Origin: Ichthyophthirius multifiliis
Lineage: Eukaryota > Ciliophora > Oligohymenophorea > Hymenostomatida
NCBI RefSeq assembly: GCF_000220395.1
Contig: NW_004087746.1
Location: forward strand, 186,001-250,000
DNA: 64,000 bases
Direction: 5' to 3'
The first letter of the stretch is position 1. The number at the start of each line of letters is the position of its first letter. The notes beneath the pieces are model-generated. The model was not told the DNA's origin, made no database searches, and saw nothing but the letters and a program-made list of their open reading frames with translations. Below are positions 1 to 13,305 of this stretch, in pieces. The position numbers were made by a program, and so were the translations under genes.

Positions 1-3000
1 ATAAAATAAAAATTAAAAAAATTAACAATAACTTTTAGAAATGATTTAATTTTTAGATTAATAAATAAATTAAATATAAAATAATAATATCGATAAAAAA
101 TAACTTATTATTAAAATTGATTAATTATAATAAGAAAAATAAAATCAATCATAAGAATTTAATAATTATTTTAAAAATAAAATAAGTATTTTATTAAATC
201 AAAATATTGATAATTTAAATGAAGGATTTAAACTATTGGAATAAAAAATATAAGAAAATTCTACTCCAAAAACATTTAAATAAGTAGAATGCTAGTATTA
301 AGAAGGGATATAAATAAATAAGTGTAATGAACTTTTGCCAGAATTATAAAATAATAATTCTAATTTATAATAACAAATTTATAATTCTTAACAATAAAAT
401 TAAGAGACGATAAATTAAATTTAAAATTATGAATAAACTATAGAAAAATTAAATATTTAGAATCAAAAAAATTTAGAAAATATAGAAATTTTATAAATAT
501 AAATATAAGAATATAAAAATATTAATGAAATAATTTAAAACAAAAATGAATGCTAAAAAAACAACGAAAACTTATCTAAAATTTTAATCTTAAAAGAATA
601 ATAAATTGAATAATTAATTTTATAAATAAATAAATACTAAAATGAAGGAAATGCAACTTTAAATTAAAAGATATTAAATTTATAATAAATAATATAAGAA
701 TAATAACATATAAATCAAGAAACAAATAAATAAAATTAATCATTAAAAGAAGAAAATATTAAATTAAATAATTAATATTAGACAATATAAGAACAATTAA
801 ATAAATAAAATAATTTAATAATTGATAAAGAAACAGATTATAATTTGATAAAATAAAAACAAGATATAGATAATAATTAAAAAGAAATATTATCATAATA
901 ATAAAAATAGTTTATAAATAATCGAAATTCGGATTAAGACTAATTAAAAAATGAATTTGAAAATTTCAAATAATAGTATTATTTTATAGAAGGGTAAAAC
1001 TTAAAGCTTTCAGAAAAAAATAATAATTTAGAGTAAAAAATAATTAGGTTAAATGATTAAATACAAGATAAATAATTAAAAATAGAAGATTACAATTAAT
1101 AAAATGAATAATTATAATAAAAAATACAAAATTAAAATATTTTATATTAAAAAACATAAAATGAATTTTAGGTATTATTAAAAGAAAACAAAAATTTGAT
1201 TGAATAAATAGGATAAAAATAAAATATTATTTTTGAATAAGAAAAGTTAATTAAATAATTATATGATGTTTAGAAACAATAAAATGATTAAAAATAAAAT
1301 GCCGATAAAAATATTTAACAAGTTTAATAAATGAATAGTTTAATAGAATAATTAAAATAAGAAATTAAATAAAAAATTGAAAATATTTAATAAAACGAAA
1401 GAAGTTTATAAAAAAATTAAGAAATTAATTAATAATAATTATAATATATTAATGAAATGGAATTAGAAATTATTAATTTAAAAGATTAAATGAATAATTA
1501 AAATAAATTTGTTTATGAATTGTAAAATAATTAGGAAAAAAATTATTATGAAAATATTTAATTAAAAGATGATATTAATAAAAAGAATTTAATTATTGAA
1601 AATTTATAAAAAAAAAATTAGGATTAATTTATTAAATATAATGATGAAATTTAACGAGAACTTAATAAACAAGAAGAAGAAGAAGATTAAATTAAATAAT
1701 CTTAATAAAGAAATAAAGAAGATTTATAAAATGAATTAAACAATAAAATTAAAGATTTAATATAGTAATTAAACTAATAAAATGTCGAATAAAAATAATA
1801 TTATTCGCAAAACAAATAACTCAATATATAATTATAAGAACTGTAGAAAGAAAATACATAATTATAAAATTAAATGAATGAATATAATATAAAAAATATA
1901 AATAATATATAAAAATAAAATAATTTAGAATAATAAATATAATAAGACTTGGAATTAATTTCTGAATTATAATTGAAAATCGAATAATTAAAAGAATAAA
2001 ATTAAGAATAAGAAAATTAAATTTAATAATAAAATTAGTTATAAGAATATTATAATCAAAATATATAATTATTTCTAGATATTTAAAAATAATACTAATA
2101 ATAAATAAATTAAATATAATCTTTAAATTGTTAAAATTTAATTCTAAATGACTAAATTAATGAATTAAAATAAATTAATTTAAATTAAAGTTAGTAATTA
2201 ATTTAAATAAATAAATTAAATGAACAACTATTATTAGAAAAAGATAATATTATAAAAAATTATAATACTTAAATAGCAGAATATAAATAAGAAATTTAAA
2301 CTTTATTAAATTAATATGATAAATTCGAATAAGAAATAATTATAAAAAATGATAAAATTTAAATTTTAAAATAATAAATATATGATATTAATATAATTAA
2401 CTAAAAATTAAATTAAGAAAAAGCTTAAATCAGAATAGAATTTCAAAAGTAAATTGATATTTTAGAAAAATAATTATATGAAAAACCTTAAATATAAACT
2501 AATTTATGTGAAGAGAAAGCTACGTAAGATATATAATTTGTGAATTAAAATAATGAATTTATTAATTAATAATAATAATAATAATATGAAGAGAAAATAT
2601 AATAATTAAATGAATAAATTTAAAACTTAAAATACAAAAATGAATAAAAAATAGAAAAATAAAATATATTAATTTAAGAATAGGAATAATTAAAGGAATT
2701 ACTTTAAAAATAAATGAAAGAATAAATAAAAGATAATAATTAACAAATAGAAAATATAAAACAATAAAATAAATAAAAAATAGATGAATAATTAAAAGAA
2801 TTTGAAATTTTAAAATAAGAAAATGAAGAATTGCAAAATTAAAAAGATTAATTAGTTAAATTAATTGAATAGGTTAAATAAGGATATTTATAATAAATTT
2901 AATTACAAAAAAATGAAAATTTACAATATTCTTTATAAATTTAAGAATAAGAGACAATTAAAAATAATCTATAATAAAAAATTGATGATTTTTAATACGA

Positions 3001-6000
3001 AAAAATACAGTTTTTACAAGAAATTAATGCCCTCAAAAATCGAAGTTGCGAATATTTTAATTAACTCATTGAATAAAATAAAGGATTTAATGAATAAAAT
3101 TAAAATTATAAAAATTAAGATACAATTAATATATTAAAATAAGATAATTTGAATTTGCATATAGAAAATAAATAAATAAATAATGAATAGAATTAATAAA
3201 TATAAAATTTAATAAAAGAAAAAAATTAGTTATAATAAGATAATGAGTAAATTTAATAATTAAATAATCGTTTAAAAAATGATATTGATAATTTATAAAA
3301 AGAAATAGATGATTTAAAAGATAATCTATATATTGAAAACATATAGAATGAATAAAATATTAAAAAACTAAGTATAGAATATTAAAACTAAATAAATTAA
3401 TTTAAAAATTAAATTAATTTACATTTAGAAACTATTTAAATGCAATAATAACAAATTTAAAAATTTGAAGAGAAAAATTTAAGTTATCTATCAAATTTAG
3501 ATAATAAAAATGATGTAAATAATTAAATAGAAAATTTAGAGCAATAAATTTAATAAAAAAATACACTAATTTAAGAAAAGAATTAATAATTATAAAAATA
3601 AAATGAAAAAATTGAAAATTAAAATATTGAAAATCAAAATCAATAAATCGAAATATAAAATTTAAATGAAAAAAATAAAATATTTAAAGAAGACTATTAA
3701 AAATAAATATAATTTATAAAAAATTTATTATTAAAAAACGAATAATTAAGAGAAAATTATAATGAAAATTTATAAAATACAATCGAAAATTAATAATAAT
3801 AAGATGATATATAATTATTAATAAATTAATTTAATATATATATATTATAATTGTAAGATATAATAATAAACTAAGAAGTTAAATTAAAATAAAATATTGA
3901 AAATTTATAAGAATAGGAACATACAATATATGATTTAAATTAAAAATATATTGATGAGGTTAACAATAAAGAATAGGAAATAAAAAATTTAAATTAAAAG
4001 TTGTAAAATAAAATTGTTTAAATAAGCCGTTTAGATGAATAAAATAATAAATTTTAACAAGAATTAAATTAAAAGGAAACCAGTTAGAAATAATTTTAAG
4101 AAAAATACAATGAAAAATTAAAATAAATTTAATAAAAATTCATTTTATGTGAGAAAAGATTATTAGAAAATGAAAATAATAATTTATCTTAATTATAAAA
4201 GGAAAAATTATAAAATGAAAATCTTAAATAAGAAACAGAATTTTTAAAACTTACAATTTAAAATTTATTATAATAAAATGAGAAAACACCTTTAGATAAA
4301 AATAAATTAATTGAACAATTTTAATTATAATTAAATCAATTGCATATAATTATTGATTAATTAAAGGATGAAAATTAATAAATTTAAAATTAAAATGAAA
4401 AAACATAATAAGAAAATTAAATATTAATTAAAGAAATCAAAAAAATGAATGAATAAATTATAATAATACAACAAGAAAATCAAATAATGAAATAATAAAA
4501 TAAAAATACAGTTTAAGAAGTTATTTAAAGAGAAGAAGAAAATAATTTAAATGAAATAATAGTTTAAAAGACTTCATAATAATAAGTAGAAAACGAAGAA
4601 ATAATAGACGAAAATCAAAAAGTAAAAGAATAAGATGAAAAAATAAAAGAAGAATACAATAAAATAATTATTTAATAATAAATAAATAATGCAGAAAATT
4701 AAAAAAAAGAAAGCCTTATTAATTAAATGGAATAGTAAAACTAAAAATAAAATTTATAATCACAAATATTACTCCAGTAAGAAATTTTAAAACTTAATAA
4801 AATACTTGAATAGTAAAGTCAGAAAATAGAAGCTTTAAATGATCAAATAAAATACTTAGATTAAATAAATATTAATATAAAAAATTTTTACTAAGAGTAA
4901 ATATTAAATCTATAGGAAGAAAAGAAAAATAATTTGCTTTAAAATTAACTAGAATAATTTGAAGATTCTTATTAATAAATAAAAGATCTAAATAAAAGTG
5001 AAACTAATTAATTATAAAATTAAAGTATTTAATGTGATGATGAATATTTTAATGATATTTAAGATAAATATTTGAAATCTAAATAACTTTTGGAAGAGAA
5101 ATACGAAAGTGAAGTTATTATTGGAAATATACTAGAGAATATTATTGATGGTAATAAAGTTAATTTCACTAGTTTAAATAATGATAGGATTAAAAATTAT
5201 TTTATTTAATTATAATAATTAATAAAATAAAATGAAGAGTATTTTGTTTTTTTAATATAATTTTATTTTAATATATTATGTATTAATTAATAGAAGTTAA
5301 AATACTTACAAAATTTAAATTTAATAATATTAGAATTTAAAAAAAACAGAAGTAAAATATAAATAGATGGATAGAAATAGTTATGAAAAATACAGTTAAC
5401 ATGATTTAAGTAAAGATTCTTAAAGTCTTTCAAAATCTAAAGTTAGAGATCAGGAAATTAATTAAGATCATAATTCTATAGTAAAACATATAATTAATAA
5501 AAAATTATTTTATTTTATTTTAAAAATAAAGAGTTATAGTTAAATGAATGATATAAGCAAATAAAGTTAATTTTAACTATATTAAGATGATTTGAATTCT
5601 TACAAAAATGAAATAGTAATGTTGCAATAATAAGTTAACGATTTAACTTAAGAATTACTTGATAATGAACATGATCAAAATAAATAAATGCTAGAACAAA
5701 AAAGAAAGAACTTATAAATTAATGATTTAGAGCATAAAATAGATGAATTATAGAATTAGATAAAGTATTTACAAATAGAAAATTAATAACTTAAAGACTT
5801 AAATATAGTGCCTTAAAAATCAAAAGAACAAAAAGATACTAAAACTGCATAAAGTTTTGACTAAGTTGATTATGAATACTCTTTAAAACATTAACTTAAA
5901 AATATATTGCCTTAATATATTTAATCTTTTATTGATACAAAGTAATATTTCATATAAAGTTTATTTTTTAAAATTATTTTAATTATAGAGATAATAAACA

Positions 6001-6142
6001 AAAAATTGAAAACGAAAACTATTTTAACCTTCTAACAAATATGCTTGAATTTACTGACTAAGAAAAACAAAATTTTAGAAATAAAATCGGAAAACCTAAG
6101 CATAAAGAAAATACAAGTATATTAGGTTTTTTTAAATAATGA
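1..6142 (+). CDS. Giant coiled-coil golgin with C-terminal GRIP-like domain (5' partial)
   Basis: With TAA/TAG read as Gln, one frame is open from position 2 to 5238. A 55-nt intron (5239-5293, GTATTT..AATAG) shifts into the frame that ends at TGA 6140-6142; further introns fit at 5481-5531 (51 nt, length a multiple of three) and 5942-5988 (47 nt). About 2,000 residues are visible. Nearly all are Gln/Asn/Lys/Glu/Leu-rich heptad-like sequence, so a long coiled-coil rod. The last ~70 residues read like a GRIP domain (LKNILPQYIQSFIDTK, then LLTNMLEFTDQEKQNF), followed by an ILGFFKQ tail. GRIP domains bind Arl1/Rab GTPases and place golgins on the trans-Golgi, so the inferred role is vesicle tethering. 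The true start lies before the window. An alternative is two genes, with a second start at ATG 5367, but the intron joins them exactly in frame and the ORFs would otherwise overlap. Confidence 0.75.
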
Positions 6143-6316
6143 ATGAAATTGTATATATAAATAAAACTTATATATATATTTTTTTTAATAAAATATTTAA
6201 ATATACACAAACATTTAACTATTTTATATGTAAATAATAGTTATATCCGAATGATAACAAAAGTATTAAATACATTATAAATATATATAAAAAAAAATGT
6301 TATATAAAACAAAATA

Positions 6317-9300
6317 TCAACTATTAAAAAAACTATATTAAACTTTTGAATAATTTTTAGTATAAAATCTATTATTAAGCTTTCCAAATTTTGTAGTTGT
6401 TTTATTATGTATATAAGTTTTTCTTTTCTTTTTTTTAGATTTTAGAATACTTAACAGTACCTATTTTAAATTTCCATTCGGAAAATAAATTCTAAAATTT
6501 TTCTAAGCATCAAAATCTAGAGCATAAATTTCCTCATTAAATTAATCAAAAATATTAAATTGTATTTTATTTAAATTATTATTTATTTATTGTAAAATCA
6601 AATTACTAATTTTTTCTTCTATTGAGTTATTATTACTTGTGTATTCTTTTTTGTTTATTTTATCTTAAACAAATAATTGTATTTCTTTTATGGATTTTCT
6701 TGTTTCAGATTCTTTTTTTGGAGGAATTTCTTTTTTTTTTTTTAAATACTTTAGTTTTTAAAAATTTATTTTTTTTAAATACGAATTTAAATCTATGCTT
6801 ATTTTTTTAGTTATTAATCTGTCTATCTTTTTATTTATATATTAATAAAAATAATACAAGTTAATAAATTGATATTTTATAACTCTTTTTTGATTTCTAA
6901 TTAGTTTTTGTTTCCTTAGGAATGTTTAAAATTATCATTAGAATTTATTTATTCCGAATTAATTATAATACTATTTTTAAAATTCTTTAAAGTTTACTTG
7001 CAAATATCATTTACATTATTTTCAATACTAGTAGAAGAAAGAGAAGAGTTAGAATTATCTCTATTTTTAATTACCTTATCTTATATATAATTATCAGATA
7101 AACTTTAATCTAAATCCATACTATTATTATTGATATCAATATATTTAATTAAATTAAACAATTCTTAATTATTTTTGATTTAATTTACACATAATTCACA
7201 TGATTTTATTAATTGAATGGTCTTTATAAAATAAAAACATTTCCTAAAAAATGGCTTTCTTGATATTTAGATTTAGTTTCTTAGATGCTTTAATATAGTA
7301 AGTTATTTATTTTTGTTTATATGTATCTGTTCACATTCGTTTTCTCTATGATATCTACTTTTGCATATTAAACATTATATATTTGTATATATAGATCCAT
7401 TTCTAAATATAAGTTAATCTTTTATCATATTGAAATATTCATAATCGTCAGCATATTTTTGAATTGTTTATATAAATTTATCTCTCTGTATTTTGTATAT
7501 TGTTGTAAAATCTGCTGAACGAGTTTAATATTCGTGTTATTTTCCTGTAAAAAATTAATATTCACTAAAGCAATCACCTTTTTCTAATACTTTTACTAAT
7601 ACTATTTTTGCATTTTCTTATTAATGTTCTATTTATACTTAATTTTTTTAAAAATAAAATAAAATAAATATTATTTTTTATTTATTTATTTTAAACAAAC
7701 AAAAAACCTTTTCCTTTAGAAATCCAATAAATAGCTAAATTATCATATTAATAATGTTTATAAATAATTTCATTGGGAAGAAAACATTCTTCTTAAATAA
7801 AAGGAATGACTTCCTAAATAATTTTCTGAGAAAAATTAGTAGAAATCAACTTAAACTTTTAAATAATTTTGGAATTAATTTCCACATTAATATCATCTTT
7901 TAAATTTTAAGGCAATTTATTAAGAACTTCAATAGAGTTTTTATTAACTTAAATATCTCCTTTTTCTTAATATAAGTATTCTAGAAAATTAGATACTTTC
8001 TATTATAAACTTTTTTTTAGGTTATTTTTCCTCATATAAATATTAATAATTTCAAGATCTCTTTTATATTCTTTTTGCTTTCTATTTTATTCATCTAAAA
8101 TAACCCCTATGCAATTCATTGTATATGCAAAAGTTCCCATAGTAGCAAACATAATAACTGATTAGAAAATTATTTCTATATTATTTGAACCTTTAGGTCC
8201 AGCCAAAATAATAATGGTAGTAGTTGACCAGTAAAAAGATTCAATATATCTAGAATACCATTATGAGTCTACTAAATTAAGATCATGTAACCATGTATTA
8301 TTTTTTTCGAAATAATTGGTTTCTATCTAAGCAAGTAAGTGCCAAGCCACAGCTACTATATGGCAAATAATAATAAGTTTAAAAATCAATTTTAAAAGTT
8401 AATAGATATAATCTGCTTTGGCAGTTATATATAATAATTAATCAACTTTATTTAGTATTTTATTAACAGAAATAGCTTTCAAAAAATAAATTAAATTTAA
8501 AAAATATACTACCAAATTACTGCTATTTTTCTAATTATACATTATTATTTATGATAAAATAAGAGTTGCTAAATAAAAAAGATCATAAAAAAAATTAAAA
8601 TTTAAAGTATTTAATAAAATTAATTATTTGTCTTATATTATTTCTCCTTTATCGTAATAACCAACGAAAAATCTCAAAAGAATTTCTTAAAAATTAACTA
8701 TTATGCCTATTATTTATAAACTTATAGATATTTCATTTTCTTAAAAAGAATAGAAAATTTTAAATGTATAAAGATAGAATAATGAAATATTAATTAATAT
8801 GCAAAATAAATTTGATAATATATTTATTATACTTGTAGGCAATATAACAGGCATTAAATAATATAATTTAACAATATATTTTTTTATTTTTTAGAATATT
8901 AAACTTTATTAACATAAATTTAGTATATGTTACTTTTTTTGAAGATTTTATGTATATTTATATTAAAAACTTAAATCATTTATCAGTTAAATTTACTTTT
9001 CTGTAATGTTTTTGAATTTTTAAAAATTCGTTTTTTATATCCAATGTAAGAAATAATTCTTTATTTTTTATTTTGTTTGTTAGTTTTGAAGTGTATTTAC
9101 TATTTCTGTATACTTTTGCTTTGCTATATTTGAATTTTATCTTATATTATTAGAGTTTCTTGTTAAAACTCTAAATGTATTCAAATCAATATCTTCTATA
9201 TTAATTTTTTGGTTTATTTGTAATATATCAATATTAGTATTTTCTTTAGTTCTATATAATAAATTATTATTTAGTAAATTTTCATCTTCTTAAATTTTTC

Positions 9301-9508
9301 TTGACAATTTTAAATCTGTTATGTTTATTTGAAATAATTAACTCAATAATTTAGAATTTTAATTTAAAGAAGATTAATTTATTGCATTTTCTATTGAATT
9401 TGATGCATCTATTAATTGAGTTGGCTATTCAAATTTATTTGATATATTTTTCAAATCTTAATGTTAATTCTTATCAAATAGTTATTAAGCTAAACAAAAC
9501 TTTTACAT
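6317..9508 (-). CDS. Voltage/cyclic-nucleotide-gated-type cation channel with C-terminal CNBD
   Basis: Exons 9508-7708, 7637-6858 and 6822-6317, with introns 7638-7707 (70 nt) and 6823-6857 (35 nt), give 1,028 residues and a length divisible by three. A charged N-terminal region (~210 residues) is followed by hydrophobic helices (~220-465). These include a pore helix YWSTTT near residue 425 and a last helix followed by a C-linker (EYKRDLEIINIYMRKNNLKK). From ~590 comes a cyclic-nucleotide-binding fold ending near VLEKGDCFSEYQFFTG, then a CxxC..C-containing and low-complexity tail. This is the layout of HCN/CNG/EAG channels, a family greatly expanded in ciliates. Where K+ channels have GYGD the sequence reads AGPKG, so K+ selectivity cannot be assumed. 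The gene converges on the golgin, with 174 bp between stops. Confidence 0.85.
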
Positions 9509-10172
9509 TCGTTTTATTTTGTTTTAAATTAGTATATATTTTTTTAATTAATTAGTAAGCTTTAATATATATAAGATGCAATTAATTTAATAATTTATTG
9601 TTAATTATAATATTAATATAAAATTTAATTTTTATTTGTACATTTATAATGTGTCAATATATTTATATGAATATTTTATAATTATTAGTTTTTATTTTAT
9701 TATAACTCTAAACACGAAAAAATTCATAATGATTTTTTTTTTTTTGATTTAAAATTAAATATAGAAAAAAAATAAACAAATTAATTATATATAATTTATA
9801 TTTTATTTTATTTTTATCTTATCTAAATAAATATGTTTAAAATTAAATAAAAAACTATTTATTAAAAATAAAACAAATTATATATAATAAATTTCATAAT
9901 ATTAAAAATATATTTTTTATTTATTTTGAATGATTTTTATTATAATACTGTTTTTTTATTAAAATTATATCTTAAATATATTTTTTTTCTAAGTTTTTAT
10001 AAAATATATTTTATTTATATTTATTTATTTTCATATTTTATTTAATAATTAACTATTTCCTGAAATTATTTAAAAAATTATAATTAATATTTAATCATTG
10101 ATATAATTACTAAAATTAAAATAAAAAATAAAAAAAACATATATACTATATATAATAAAAAAAACTAAAAGA
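9509..10172. other. Divergent intergenic spacer
   Basis: This A/T-only style spacer lies between the divergent starts of the channel gene and the kinase gene. I see no coding frame, RNA gene or recognisable promoter element. Both promoters presumably lie here. Confidence 0.6.
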
Positions 10173-11997
10173 ATGGAAAATAGTGATTGGGTATCAAAGA
10201 AAATAGATAAATATGTAATAGTAAACAAAATACTCGGAAAAGGTGCTTTTGGCACTGTATACAGAGGTTTTTTCGAAGAAGATTAAAACAGGCTAGTCGC
10301 AGTAAAATTAATAGCTGTAAAAAGCATATCAGAATCTGAATAAATGCTAAAATTAATTAAACGTGAAATAAGTATCTTATAAAAGCTTGATAATAAAAGT
10401 AAAAATATATTTTATTTATTTTAATTAATATATTTTATTTAATTAAAAATTAAAAGATATTGTAAAGCTATACGATGTTGCACGTACGCCTAATAATTTA
10501 TATATGTTTTTGGAATATTGTATGGATGGTGATTTAAAAGATTATTTAAAAACTAAAAAAAATAATACTTTATCAGAACCTGAAGCTACAATGTTTTTCA
10601 AACATATAGTAGAAGGATTTAAAGATTTGCACTAAAACAACATAATCCATCGTGATATAAAACCAGCTAATATTATGCTCCATTAAGGGAGAGCTAAAAT
10701 TTCTGATTTTGGTTTTTCGAGAACTGTAGAAAATGAAAATTAAGCTGCTTTAATGACTAGATTAGGATCACCTTTATATATGGCTCCTCAAATATTAGAA
10801 GGATAACTTTTTTCTTCAAAATGTGATGTATGGAGTGTTGGAATTTTATTTTATGAAATGCTTTACGGAAGAAGCCCTTGGACAGGTACATCATAAGTAA
10901 ATTTGCTTTAAAATATAAAAAATAAGCCTTTAGTATTTCCTAGTGAACCTGTGCGTTCTGAGAAGGTAAAATTTTTGATAAAAAATATGATTTAACTTAG
11001 TGAAAATGATAGATATGGATGGCCTTAAGTATTCTAAAATGAAGTTGTTGTTGGAGATAGGAATAAATTAGAGGCAAGTTTGAAATTAAGTGAGAAATAA
11101 TAAGATTAATTATAGAAATCTATTACTTTAAATGATGCTTATATCTAGACTAATTTAGTTGCAAATTATTTGAAAAATATTGACGAAAATATCGCTGAGG
11201 AACAATAAAATACCCAATAATAAAAAGAGACTAGTGGAAACGTAGTTAATGAAAATTAATCAAATGAGGGTCAATTTGATAATTAGAAAGCTGAATAATT
11301 AATTAAAAATTAAATTGATGCGGAAAAAATTCATAAAAATATAATGAAAGTAAATGAATATATTCTTTATGAAAGAAATATAAGCTTCTTTTATAATTAT
11401 GTTATTCAAAAAATTATTAGAGCTTTCAATGCTAATATTTTATAAACCTAAGGAAATCTTTATTTTAGAGTACTTTTTGCTATATGTAAATGTTAAAATG
11501 CTAATTTGGAAAAAGTTTATAATTTATTAAAATCTAAATAAAATACTTTTAATGAAACACTATGGAAATATTATTAATAATCAAAAGAATATATTAAAAG
11601 CTTGAAATTATTAGAATAAGATCTTTATCATTCTAAAAAATTTTTTACAGAATTGTTAAAAAAAACCAAAGAAGTTATTGAGCATTCGATTAAAAAAGAA
11701 CCTAATAATGAACATTTAATAAACTATATGGAAATCTTAAATGAGAAAATTGTTCAAGATAATACTTTCAAATCTAGCTATCAATAGACTATTAATGAAT
11801 TCTTTAACTATCTAAAGCCTCTTATTTCTAATACTAATTAAAAAGATATTGTTGTTATTGCTAGGTATATTATTATATGTATGAATCCTTATAATGAATT
11901 CACTAATGCTGATTATGACTTTAATAAATTTTATGAAGAATTAGAAACTATTGAAATTTAGGCATTAAAAGAATAAGTTAAATAAAAAATTAATTGA
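10173..11997 (+). CDS. ULK/ATG1-like serine/threonine protein kinase
   Basis: Two exons (10173-10398, 10457-11997) around a 58-nt intron give 588 residues. The kinase domain spans roughly residues 12-285: glycine loop GKGAFGTVYRG, VAVK lysine, HRDIKPAN catalytic loop (~140), DFGFSR, and an activation segment GSPLYMAPQIL with Gln where most kinases have Glu in APE. The GSPLYMAP signature and early domain position are typical of the ULK/ATG1 group, which is strongly expanded in ciliates. The C-terminal ~300 residues are Gln-rich, then helical, and could be an MIT/EAT-like regulatory part; I cannot identify it. Role as autophagy kinase is possible, but expansion in ciliates means a paralogue with another job is equally possible. 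Confidence 0.85.
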
Positions 11998-12247
11998 AGA
12001 TAATTTATTTTAGATATTATTTTTTATTTTTATTGATATTTTTTAAATAAATATAATTTTTTTATTTATAATCTATGAAGTTTTTTAAATTTAATGAATA
12101 TTTATTTTGGTTAATAATATATTTAATTTTATTTAATAAAAATATTAAAAAAATATATTTAAAAGCTTATAAATAAATCTATTTAGTAATAAAAAAAATG
12201 TATATAAATAATTTATTTTATTTATACAAAAATAAAATAAAAATAAA

Positions 12248-12278
<31 letters not shown>

Positions 12279-12548
12279 TAAAAATAAAAATTAGTAATAG
12301 AAATAATAAATATATAATAATAAATTATATCATAATTGAGAAATATTAAAAAAAAATTAATTAATCATAAAAAAAACAATAATTTATATTATTGATAAAT
12401 AATTAGATAAAAATAATATTTTATAAATAGATATATCTTTATTTAATTATAAATGTAAATATAATCAATTAAATTTTTTTTTACTATAGTTATTGTATTA
12501 TTTTTAGTTTAATAAACTTGTAATTTTTTAATTAAAAATCAAATAAAA
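11998..12548. other. Intergenic spacer with A-rich hexanucleotide tract
   Basis: The only structure is an imperfect AAAAAT/AAAATA tract at about 12228-12290. Otherwise the spacer is featureless A/T between two plus-strand genes. Confidence 0.6.
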
Positions 12549-13076
12549 ATGGATGAGAATAAAAAGTAAATCTAATTTGATTATGAAGTTTTTGGAAAAG
12601 TTTAAGGTTTATCAATATTTATTTATATTTAAATTAAATATGCTTTAAAACTCATTAAAATCAGGTGTATATTTCAGAAAATATACTAAAGATTAAGCAG
12701 ATAAATTAGGTTTTTACTATTCATATATATGTTTTAATTTTCTTTTATTTAGGTTTAAAAGGTTGGGTAATGAATACCCCCTAAAATACTGTTGTTGGAA
12801 CTGTAAGATATCATTTTTAAAATTATAGAGAATAAATACATATTCTATTATAAAAAGGTATAAGGAGATGAGATGAAAGCAAAAGAAATGTTTTTTTTAT
12901 TATAAAATAAAAAATAATAAATAAAAATTAGAAATTAATAAATATTTAAAATTTTTATTAGGGAAAATTGGCTAAGAAACGTAGGAAGTCCTCAATCAAA
13001 AATAACCAAATTAGAAATATAAAATAAAAAATATATTGATTAAATAGAATTTTCTATATTCGAAATTAAAAGGTGA
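12549..13076 (+). CDS. Acylphosphatase
   Basis: Five exons (12549-12606, 12665-12709, 12753-12802, 12858-12889, 12962-13076) join to exactly 100 codons, 99 residues, the normal size of this family. Introns are 58, 43, 55 and 72 nt and all have GT..AG ends. The protein opens with FDYEVFGKVQGVYFRKYTKD, then GLKGWVMNTPQNTVVG, NWLRNVGSPQSKI and a C-terminal strand. The phosphate-binding loop Arg (YFRK) and the catalytic Asn (VMNT) are both present. Acylphosphatases hydrolyse carboxyl-phosphate bonds such as 1,3-bisphosphoglycerate in the cytosol. More than 40% of the locus is intron, so it is invisible as an ORF. It makes a good reference for the intron rules of this genome. Confidence 0.93.
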
Positions 13077-13305
13077 GAATATATTTTTTTATTTTTTATT
13101 TTTTTCAAAAACAAAAACTTTAAAAAAATAAATAAATAAACATATAAATCAAAAAATAATTATTTAAAAAAATTATAAATGTAAAAAAATATATATTAAA
13201 AAAATTATTTTAAATTTATTATAAATTATAATTTTTTTTATGTTTATAGTCTATTTCAAAATAATAAAATTAATTTATTTATAAGAATAATATATTTATT
13301 ATATA

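Noticed and set aside
2865-3137. 90-residue plus-strand ORF
   Set aside because: It is a shadow in another phase of the golgin coding frame, which reads through it without TGA.
5367-6142. Separate small GRIP gene starting at ATG 5367
   Set aside because: The upstream coiled-coil frame would then overlap it, whereas the intron 5239-5293 joins both exactly in frame. Kept only as an alternative.
7620-9508. Splitting the channel's N-terminal region with an intron at GTAAATTTAAC..TTTAAG (~8990)
   Set aside because: The frame is open straight through this segment and stays in phase with the membrane domain, so no intron is needed.
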